Shown here piece by piece: positions 12,969 to 18,855 of a stretch of DNA of 24,830 bases. Under the pieces are notes generated by a model. It had not been told where the DNA came from. It saw only the letters and a program-made list of their open reading frames with translations, and did no database searches. Both the position numbers and the translations under genes were made by a program. The stretch is from CAYMAT01 sp964388495 (GTDB taxonomy: Bacteria > Patescibacteriota > Gracilibacteria > Peribacterales > Peribacteraceae), in the NCBI GenBank assembly GCA_964388495.1, contig CAYMAT010000018.1, forward strand, positions 1 through 24,830, read 5' to 3'. Position 1 is the first letter of the stretch, and the number at the start of each line of letters is the position of its first letter.

Positions 12969-13201
12969 ACACCCAAGATTGTAGCAATTTTCGCTCAGTT
13001 GGTTAGAGCATCTGTTTTATTGATTGCGACTCGTGCAAGGCACTCGTCGGCCCAACTGAGCTACTGGCCCACACCCAAGATTGTAGCAATTTTCGCTCAA
13101 TTGGTTAGAGCATCTGTTTTTCAAAAGCGCCTCACGCAGGGCGTTCGGCGGCCCAGCTGCCTGTCCGCCGAAGCTTTAGCGAAGGTGGAAGCTACTTGGC
13201 C
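12950..13201 (-). repeat. Tandem array of truncated tRNA-Ile 5' ends (period about 102 bp)
   Basis: A 69-bp segment (12950-13018) recurs at 13052-13120 with one mismatch. Each unit includes the tRNA-Ile promoter region and the first ~20 nt of the tRNA (acceptor strand and half the D arm), then breaks into unrelated sequence. A third tRNA 5' end occurs at 13150-13201 but is split by a 30-bp insertion. Units also carry a plus-strand copy of the D arm (12993-13009, 13095-13111) and a covarying hairpin (13027-13049, 13128-13150). This array fills the stretch between tRNA-Ile and the next gene; I see no coding sequence in it. Confidence 0.85.
13160..13189 (-). repeat. 30-bp palindromic interspersed repeat, copy 2 (clean insertion)
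   Basis: An inverted copy of the 6260-6289 element. Flanking bases CAGCTG (13154-13159) and AGCTACT (13190-13196) are contiguous as CAACTGAGCTACT in the neighbouring unit of the array, so the 30 bp appear precisely inserted there. Confidence 0.85.
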
Positions 13202-13246
13202 TTTCCCCATCCCTCCGTCCTTTTCTATACTCCATCCCTTTTCCTC

Positions 13247-13834
13247 ATGTTCAAAGACTCCCTGACCCTCCCCCGTGGCACTCCGCACGTAGTTGTGGAT
13301 CCCCTCCACGATTTTGCTCACGGTGCTTTTGTAGAGTGTTATGGAGAGAAAGATACGGAACCGTGCCGGGAGGTGATCCGCACGCTTACGGAGATGACGG
13401 AGGCCTGGCGGCAGCAGGCGCAGATGATTTTGTGCCGGTCGCTGTATCGTTATAACGAATTCAATATTCCCAAACTGGAGAAACTCTGCGTGGGCGGAAA
13501 AGGCCGGCGGTCGCTTATTCCTCCGGAGTGGTTTAGGGAGCACATCCTCAAAACGCACAACAGTCTCTTCACAGGCGATAAAGACCCGCGGGAGCTTGCG
13601 GCTGATCACGAGTTCTTTGGGGTCACAGGCCTCACCACTACTAGCTGCGTGATTAAGACCATCGAGGACTGTAAAAAACTGATGGCGGACAAAACAATTG
13701 TCGTTCCTGCGGATGCGGTGGCAGTGCGCAAATCGCGCATGAAGGACCAGGAGGCGATTCTGGAGAGGCTCAGCGACCCAGGGGAAAAGCAGGTAGTGGT
13801 GGTGAAGAGCTGGCGAGATATTCTGATGCGGTGA
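13247..13834 (+). CDS. Isochorismatase-family cysteine hydrolase (nicotinamidase-like)
   Basis: A 195-residue cytosolic enzyme of the isochorismatase fold, which includes nicotinamidase (nicotinamide to nicotinate) and other amide hydrolases. The Asp-Lys-Cys triad is visible: D18 in VVVDPLHDF, K102 in ILKTHNSLF, and C134 in GVTGLTTTSCVIKTIEDC. The V-x-G-x-x-T-x-x-C-V pattern is the family hallmark. Metal ligands and substrate cannot be assigned, so nicotinamidase is only one option; with NAD kinase elsewhere in the window, NAD salvage is plausible but unproven. I chose ATG 13247; an earlier TTG at 13196 lies in the repeat region. TATACT at 13226-13231 is a possible -10. Confidence 0.8.
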   Translation: MFKDSLTLPRGTPHVVVDPLHDFAHGAFVECYGEKDTEPCREVIRTLTEMTEAWRQQAQMILCRSLYRYNEFNIPKLEKLCVGGKGRRSLIPPEWFREHILKTHNSLFTGDKDPRELAADHEFFGVTGLTTTSCVIKTIEDCKKLMADKTIVVPADAVAVRKSRMKDQEAILERLSDPGEKQVVVVKSWRDILMR

Positions 13835-13861
13835 GCACTTCTGTATGGCTTTTGTGGGTAA

Positions 13862-13894
13862 TTGACAAAACACAATTAGCATTATAATGCTAAT
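13862..13894 (+). promoter_or_regulatory. Leaderless promoter overlapped by a perfect 20-bp palindrome
   Basis: TTGACA (13862-13867), 15-bp spacer, TATAAT (13883-13888), then 6 nt to the ATG at 13895. The -10 lies in a perfect 20-bp palindrome (13875-13894; half-site ATTAGCATTA) that ends at the start codon. This is a likely operator for a dimeric repressor. Confidence 0.65.
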
Positions 13895-14575
13895 ATGAAC
13901 TTTTCTTCTTTTTTAGAAGAATCGGCATATCAGTTTCAAAAAAGTTTTTTAGAATCAGTTGCAGATCGGAGCAGAGAAATAGACGCACAGTCATTGCCTT
14001 CTCTTTTTAAAGAAAATGACATTAAGAGATACGGCAAGCGAAGAAAAAAAATGGATGCGGGGGGAGCTGCTGGAGAGGCGATACTGGATGTGTTGACTCA
14101 TCACTGGCAAAAGAAGTTTATGGAATTGAAAACATTTGCTTACGTTGCCGCACCAGTTTTGAACGATGCAGAGCGTCGTGAAAGTAACGACTACGTTAAA
14201 TCTCTTCTCCGGCCCAATATTAAAGGTTCCATCACGGAAACGGATATCCTTTTCTCAAAATTCATTTCTAAAAATAACATGAAGAGAGTGGGAGAATTCG
14301 ACAATGCTCTTCTTGTTGGAGATGAAAACCAAAAACATGTGGGATTTTTTGATATAACAATAAGGCAGGAGAAAAAAATCAGGAAGCTAAAGGAGCAAAA
14401 CGCCAAAGATTTGTTACATTTTTTTCGCGAAGGTTCGCGAGCTCGTATTACATCACTCGCGATTTTTGTATGCTATGAGTTTGATTTCAGCTTGGAGAAC
14501 AGAACGCTTCATTTTCCGGCAAAGCGTTTCTTATCTGAAATTCGCAAAAAGCTGGATGCATTACTGTTAAAATAA
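13895..14575 (+). CDS. Hypothetical protein, AT-rich, possibly nuclease-like
   Basis: A 226-residue soluble basic protein that I do not recognise. It has an N-terminal helical part, a basic patch (KRYGKRRKKMDAGGAAG), then VGEFDNALLVGDEN and VGFFDITIRQEKK, with a Lys-rich helix (IRKLKEQNAKDLLHFF) and a final strand-helix region. The order acidic residue, strand, second acidic strand, Lys-rich helix faintly recalls PD-(D/E)XK nucleases, but the E/D-x-K triad is not clear, so this is only a suggestion. It is strongly A+T-rich compared with both neighbours. The consensus promoter with an operator-like palindrome suggests tight control, typical of toxins, restriction enzymes or phage-derived genes. 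The next gene starts 6 bp after the stop. Confidence 0.7.
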   Translation: MNFSSFLEESAYQFQKSFLESVADRSREIDAQSLPSLFKENDIKRYGKRRKKMDAGGAAGEAILDVLTHHWQKKFMELKTFAYVAAPVLNDAERRESNDYVKSLLRPNIKGSITETDILFSKFISKNNMKRVGEFDNALLVGDENQKHVGFFDITIRQEKKIRKLKEQNAKDLLHFFREGSRARITSLAIFVCYEFDFSLENRTLHFPAKRFLSEIRKKLDALLLK

Positions 14576-14581
14576 TTCAGC

Positions 14582-16354
14582 ATGATCAATTTCCTGAGAA
14601 AAAACCGTACGGCGATGGTCATTTTGAGCTTTGCGGTAGCTGCCGCCTTTCTCCCCTTTGTGGATCACCCGTTCATGACGCTGGATGACAACTACCTCAT
14701 CTACCAGAACGAGGCGGTGAAGAACTTCAACGTGTGGTACGTGTTCACGCACTTTGACCCGCAGCTCTACATCCCCTTCACCTTCCTCAGCTGGCAGATC
14801 AACGCGGCGCTCTTTGGCATGAACCCGCTCATGTTCAACCTGGTCAATATCCTCCTGCATGCGGGGAACGCCATTCTGGTCTACGCCATTTTGCGCAAAC
14901 TGGAGGCCGGGGAATGGGTGGCACTGGGCGTGGCCATGCTCTTTGCGGTCCATCCCCTGCAGACGGAGGCCGTGGTGTGGGCGGCGGGGCGGAAGGATCT
15001 CCTCAGCGCCATTTTTGCGCTGGGGTCCCTGTATCAGTACCTCCGTTACCGCGAGGGCCGCACGCAGGCGCTGCGGTGGTCGCTGCTGCTCTTTACCTGT
15101 GCGCTCTTCAGCAAAGTCTCCATCGCCCTCCTGCCCTTCCTGATGCTGGCCATCGACTGGGTGCAGCGGCGACCTATGGATCGTCGTGTGGTGACGGAAA
15201 AACTCCCCTTCCTGGGGCTCATCGTGGTCTTCGTCCTGATTGCGGTTCTGGGAAAATCCACGGAGCTGGGATCCTCGGGGACCATCGTGAACCTTCTGCT
15301 CCCCAGTAAGAGCGTCGTCTTTTACCTCACCAAGGTGTTTGTCCCGGTGGGGCTCACGGTCATTTACCCCTTCACCCCGCCCGCAAACCTGTTGGCCGCG
15401 TTTGCGCTCACTACGGGTTTTGTGGTGCTTTTGGGTAGTGCGGGACTGGTACTCCTCTACCGCCGCCCCTCCCCTGCCCTGGCGCTCTCGCTCTTCCTCT
15501 TTTTCCTGTTCCTGGCGCCCAGTTTTACCACGTACTGGAAGAACGGGTACCTCTACTTCGCCTCGGACCGCTATGCGTACCTGGCGGTCATCGGCATCTT
15601 CTGGCTTGTCGTATGGGCTATCGAAGCAGTGGCACAGCGTCTGCATGCGGAGTGGCTGACGCGCGCCGCGGTCATTGCGTTGGCCCTCGCCCTTGTGCCC
15701 GTCACGTGGCTGCAGGCGGAGCACTGGCGCAGCAGCGAGGCGCTGTACCAGCATGCCGTAGACCTGTATCCGGAGTCCGTCATGGCCCAGACCAACTTGG
15801 GCATGGAATGGAACGATGCCGGCCAGATGGACAAGGCTAAGGCCGCGTTTGAGCGCGCCATCCAGATGGATCCCACCTCCACCATCGCCTACTTTGATCT
15901 GGCGGCGATTCTGGGGAAGCAGGGAGACGTGGCAGGCCAGACGGCGCTGTACGAAAAAGTGATGGAGGTGCTCTCCCGCCGCGAGATCAACAGCGGCCAG
16001 GACGTGTACCGGTTCACCTGGCTCATCGGGAAATTCCACGATCTGGGGAAGTCCGATTCTGCCCTTGCCCTGGCCAAAAAACTGACGGAAGTCTCTCCGC
16101 GGACGCCGGAATTCTGGTTTGCCTATGGCGAAGAGCTGCGGAGTGCGGATCAAGATGACTTGGCATTGCCCGCCTTTGAAAACGCCCGTGACCACGGGTC
16201 CCAAAATCCCAAGACGTATTACCACCTTGCAGAACTCTACAGCGCGCAAGGGAGAACCCAAGATGTCATAGAAAGTTTACAAGAGTCGTTACAATGGGAC
16301 CCTTCCAACCAAGAAGCCAAAAGAAATTTGGAGATGCTGACGTCGGGTCATTGA
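14582..16354 (+). CDS. TMTC-like multi-pass membrane glycosyltransferase with C-terminal TPR repeats
   Basis: A 590-residue integral membrane protein. The first ~380 residues have about ten hydrophobic helices and match bacterial relatives of the TMTC/GT-C mannosyltransferases: DD at residues 35-36 (MTLDDNYLIYQN) at the start of the first outer loop, then LVNILLHAGNAILVYAIL and HPLQTEAVVWAAGRKDLLSA. From about residue 390 the protein is a TPR superhelix (NLGMEWNDAGQMDKAKAAFE, NPKTYYHLAELYSAQGRTQD). A likely role is transfer of sugar from a lipid carrier to exported proteins, possibly including Ser-rich surface proteins; donor and acceptor are unknown. No close promoter was identified; it may be read from the gene 6 bp upstream. 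Confidence 0.85.
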   Translation: MINFLRKNRTAMVILSFAVAAAFLPFVDHPFMTLDDNYLIYQNEAVKNFNVWYVFTHFDPQLYIPFTFLSWQINAALFGMNPLMFNLVNILLHAGNAILVYAILRKLEAGEWVALGVAMLFAVHPLQTEAVVWAAGRKDLLSAIFALGSLYQYLRYREGRTQALRWSLLLFTCALFSKVSIALLPFLMLAIDWVQRRPMDRRVVTEKLPFLGLIVVFVLIAVLGKSTELGSSGTIVNLLLPSKSVVFYLTKVFVPVGLTVIYPFTPPANLLAAFALTTGFVVLLGSAGLVLLYRRPSPALALSLFLFFLFLAPSFTTYWKNGYLYFASDRYAYLAVIGIFWLVVWAIEAVAQRLHAEWLTRAAVIALALALVPVTWLQAEHWRSSEALYQHAVDLYPESVMAQTNLGMEWNDAGQMDKAKAAFERAIQMDPTSTIAYFDLAAILGKQGDVAGQTALYEKVMEVLSRREINSGQDVYRFTWLIGKFHDLGKSDSALALAKKLTEVSPRTPEFWFAYGEELRSADQDDLALPAFENARDHGSQNPKTYYHLAELYSAQGRTQDVIESLQESLQWDPSNQEAKRNLEMLTSGH

Positions 16355-16383
16355 CATTGATCCAAAGTAATTTGCGGTGACTT

Positions 16384-16430
16384 GCGGGGGCCTCAAAAAA
16401 GATGATGATGGAGGCTCTTTCACCCCCCGC
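16384..16430 (+). promoter_or_regulatory. Structured RNA leader before the 29-residue ORF
   Basis: GCGGGG (16384-16389) pairs with CCCCGC (16425-16430), and inside it GCCTC (16390-16394) pairs with GAGGC (16411-16415). The ATG at 16435 follows 4 nt after the outer stem, so folding could limit access to the start. Confidence 0.4.
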
Positions 16431-16434
16431 ACCT

Positions 16435-16524
16435 ATGTTCAAAAGTAAGGCGCTGGTCTTTGCACTGGTACTCCCCATTCTTCTTGCAGTGGGCATTGTG
16501 CAATCGGGTGGGATGCACTTTTAA
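16435..16524 (+). CDS. Possible 29-residue membrane peptide
   Basis: A short frame starting MFKSKALVFALVLPILLAVG and ending GGMHF: a short positive N terminus, a hydrophobic stretch of about 17 residues and a short polar tail. Size and layout match single-helix membrane peptides, including type I toxins and small regulators. It is preceded by a structured leader and followed directly by a heptamer array that could fold as a terminator. There is no homology evidence, and no clear promoter was found. It could be a chance ORF. Confidence 0.35.
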   Translation: MFKSKALVFALVLPILLAVGIVQSGGMHF

Positions 16525-16590
16525 ACTGAAAACTGATAACTGAAAGTTGAGAACATAACTGTCCACTGTCAGTTTTCCACTTTCACTGTT
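16523..16590 (+). repeat. Degenerate heptamer array with inverted symmetry
   Basis: Successive 7-mers such as AACTGAA, AACTGAT and AACTGAA lead into a second half of complementary units (CTGTCAG, TTTTCCA). GAAAACTGA (16528-16536) is an exact inverted match to TCAGTTTTC (16569-16577). The array runs into the last codons of the cca gene. Confidence 0.75.
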
Positions 16591-18010
16591 CGATTTTTAT
16601 TTCTCGCAGCAAATGTTCCCTCGCCTCTTTCTTGGTCGTAATCTTCTTTTGCCGTTGAAGGGTTTCCAGCTCTTTGAGGACCTCCCCCACCTCCGCGCCG
16701 GTCTTGAGCCCCAGGATCTCCATGACCTCGTCGCCCTTGAGGAGCGGCTTTTTGGGAGTGGGGTTCTGGTCTAGGTACCGATGGTAATCGGCGATGATCT
16801 GCTCGTAGAGGGTGTAGTTGGCGGGTGTGGTGCCTGCAATATCCAGCCAGAACAGCTGCAACAGCTCCGTGAACCAGGGGTGGTGGTACCAGTGGGACTT
16901 GCGGTCCTCGGTCATGTCCAAAAAGGTCATGGACATGTGGTGCCGCACAAGCCAGTCGATCTTCTGGATGCGTTTCTTGCTTACCTGCAACCGTTTGAGA
17001 ACGGCGCTGACGATATCGCCGGAAATGCTCGCATGGTGGTCAAACCGGATCCTCGTAGCCTGCCCTGAGCCTGTCGAACGGGTGAGGCTGAAGGTCTCCA
17101 CTTTGCCGGAATCATGGAAGAGCGTGGCGATGCGCACGTCTATGCCGTGCTCGGGCTGGAAATTGCGCAGGCACTGCAGCGTGTGGTCCCACACGTCGCC
17201 TTCATGGTGGTAATCTTTGGGCTGCGGGATGCCCTTGCAGGCGTCCAGTTCCGGGATCAGCTGCTTGAGGGCGCCAATCTCCCACAGGTCCTCAAACGCG
17301 CGCTCGGGGTGGGGACCCAGGAGCATCTTGCTCAGTTCGCTCAAGATGCGTTCGCCGGAAAGCACATCAATCACCGCGATCTGCTCACGGAGGGCGGTAT
17401 AGGTTTCCGGGTGATACTGGCCGTCAATGAGTGCACGGAAGCGCACGGCACGGAGGATGCGGAGCGCATCATGTCTGATGCGCAGTGCCGGCTCCCCGAT
17501 AAACCGGATGAGCCGTTCCTTTAGGTCGCTTTCGCCGCCAAAGGGGTCATAGAGCTCCCGCGAGATGGGCTGGAAGTATAAGGCGTTGACGGTGAAGTCG
17601 CGGCGCCTGCCGTCCTGCTCCCGCGTGCCAAAGACGACGGATTCCGGGTGCCTGCCGTCGCTGGCCTCATCGTCCTCGCGGAACGTGGTCACTTCAAACT
17701 CGCTGTCCCCCTGTAGCACGCGCGTGCTGCCAAACTGCTCCCCTTCCCCCTTTGCACGCGCAAAGAGTTTCAGGATCTGTTCCGGCTTTGCGCTGGTGGC
17801 GATATCGATATCGTGCGGAATCTTTCCTTCCAGCATATCGCGCACGCAGCCGCCCACCCACCAGGTGTCGTGCCCGGCATCGGTCAATGTCTCCACCACC
17901 GCGTAGGCGCGCTTGCCCAAATCCGTATCCAGCGTCTGCGCGATGATCTGCTGAGGAAACGGCACGGTTTCCAGTCTATCAAAGCTGGGATCCGCTACAC
18001 TACTTTCCAT
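16583..18010 (-). CDS. cca: CCA-adding enzyme / tRNA nucleotidyltransferase with HD domain
   Basis: Adds or repairs the 3' CCA of tRNAs. In the 475-residue protein the class II nucleotidyltransferase head has WWVGGCVRDML (residues 50-60) and the catalytic HDIDIAT (66-72), then RRRDFTVNAL (136-144) and RIRHDALRILRAVRFRA (177-193). A C-terminal HD domain follows, with HHEGDVWDHT (268-277), LFHDSGK (297-303) and HH at 357-358. Residues 310-319 (TRSTGSGQAT), between HD motifs, are encoded partly by a known-looking dispersed repeat. Both visible tRNAs already encode CCA, so here the enzyme may mostly repair. Start: ATG 18010, which overlaps the divergent nfo ATG in the shared CATG; GTG at about 17965 is an alternative. 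Poly(A) polymerase activity cannot be excluded. Confidence 0.92.
   Translation of the reverse strand: MESSVADPSFDRLETVPFPQQIIAQTLDTDLGKRAYAVVETLTDAGHDTWWVGGCVRDMLEGKIPHDIDIATSAKPEQILKLFARAKGEGEQFGSTRVLQGDSEFEVTTFREDDEASDGRHPESVVFGTREQDGRRRDFTVNALYFQPISRELYDPFGGESDLKERLIRFIGEPALRIRHDALRILRAVRFRALIDGQYHPETYTALREQIAVIDVLSGERILSELSKMLLGPHPERAFEDLWEIGALKQLIPELDACKGIPQPKDYHHEGDVWDHTLQCLRNFQPEHGIDVRIATLFHDSGKVETFSLTRSTGSGQATRIRFDHHASISGDIVSAVLKRLQVSKKRIQKIDWLVRHHMSMTFLDMTEDRKSHWYHHPWFTELLQLFWLDIAGTTPANYTLYEQIIADYHRYLDQNPTPKKPLLKGDEVMEILGLKTGAEVGEVLKELETLQRQKKITTKKEAREHLLREIKIEQ
17063..17082 (-). repeat. Dispersed palindrome-like repeat inserted in frame in cca
   Basis: The minus strand carries GTTCGACAGGCTCAGGG, close to the TTCGACAGGCTCAGG element that I recall as frequent in intergenic regions of many bacterial assemblies. 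Here it lies inside the HD domain and encodes RSTGSGQ. Confidence 0.6.
17996..18001 (+). promoter_or_regulatory. -10 element of the endonuclease IV gene
   Basis: TACACT (17996-18001), identical to the -10 of rpsP and secG, ends 7 nt before the ATG at 18009. No convincing -35 is visible at 16-18 bp. Confidence 0.35.
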
Positions 18011-18833
18011 GCTCCGCTTTGCAGTCGCCGGTACTCCTCTTTCTACCCCCGCTCCCGGCGGGACCGTGGAAGGGCTTAAGCATGCGCGGAAACTGGGCAT
18101 TGGGGCGATGGAGATCGAATGGGTGCAGAGTGTGCCCAAACACCCGGAGCGCATGGCGCTGATCAAAAAGACCGCGGAGGAGAATGACATCACGCTCACG
18201 GTGCACGCGCCGTACTACGTGAACCTCAACAGTCCGGAGCCTGCCAAGCTCAAGGCGAGCATTGAACGAGTTCTTGCCGCGCTCAGCATGTCCCAGCTGG
18301 CCGGTGTCCGCAGCGTGTGTGTCCATCCGGCTTTCTATTTGGGCATGGAGCCGGAGAAGGCATTCAAGAACGTGGAGAAGGCCGTGGACCAGATCATGAG
18401 TAAAAAGAAGAAGCTCTTCCCGGATGTGAACCTGGCACTGGAGACGATGGGCAAGACGTCGCAATTCGGCACGCTGGAGGAAGTGCTCCGTATCAGCAAG
18501 GAATTCGATCTCTACCCAACAGTGGACCCCGCTCACATGCACGCGCGGACCAACGGCAAAATCAATACGCCCAAGGAATGGAACGAGATGTTCGATATGT
18601 ACGAGAAATACCTGGGCAAAAAGTCCCTGGGGCACGTGCACATGCACTTCTCCGGCATCGCCTACGCCGCGCATGGGGAAAAGCACCATCTGCCGCTCAA
18701 GGAAAGCGATGCGGACTGGATGGGATTCCTTTCCGTCCTCAAGAAACGCAAGATCGGCGGCACCGTGGTGTGCGAGTCTCCGCTCCTGGAAAAGGACACC
18801 TTGCTCATGCAGGAAACGTACGCAAAGATGTAA
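18009..18833 (+). CDS. nfo: Endonuclease IV (deoxyribonuclease IV, AP endonuclease family 2)
   Basis: Cuts DNA 5' of abasic sites and removes 3' blocking groups in base-excision repair. The 274-residue TIM barrel carries the family's zinc ligands in order: H66 in VHAPYYVNL, H106 in CVHPAFY, E145 in LALETMG, D173 and H176 in TVDPAHMHAR, the HVHMHFSG cluster around 209-216, and E256 in VVCESP. Length is close to the usual ~280. It is divergent from cca with overlapping starts and lies 22 bp upstream of gap on the same strand. Confidence 0.9.
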   Translation: MLRFAVAGTPLSTPAPGGTVEGLKHARKLGIGAMEIEWVQSVPKHPERMALIKKTAEENDITLTVHAPYYVNLNSPEPAKLKASIERVLAALSMSQLAGVRSVCVHPAFYLGMEPEKAFKNVEKAVDQIMSKKKKLFPDVNLALETMGKTSQFGTLEEVLRISKEFDLYPTVDPAHMHARTNGKINTPKEWNEMFDMYEKYLGKKSLGHVHMHFSGIAYAAHGEKHHLPLKESDADWMGFLSVLKKRKIGGTVVCESPLLEKDTLLMQETYAKM

Positions 18834-18855
18834 GCCATACTCCCCACTGTCCTTC

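Noticed and set aside
12984..13060. Possible plus-strand tRNA beginning near the D-arm-like sequence
   Set aside because: Only a D arm is present; acceptor and T stems do not pair and there is no anticodon stem.
14567..16261. Long minus-strand ORF of 564 codons opposite the TMTC-like gene
   Set aside because: It is the antisense shadow of a well-supported membrane protein; its translation is Arg/Gly/Gln-rich low complexity with no family signature.
16352..16370. Promoter for the 29-residue ORF using TTGACA near 16355
   Set aside because: The only nearby -10-like box (TAATTT) gives an 11-bp spacer, too short.
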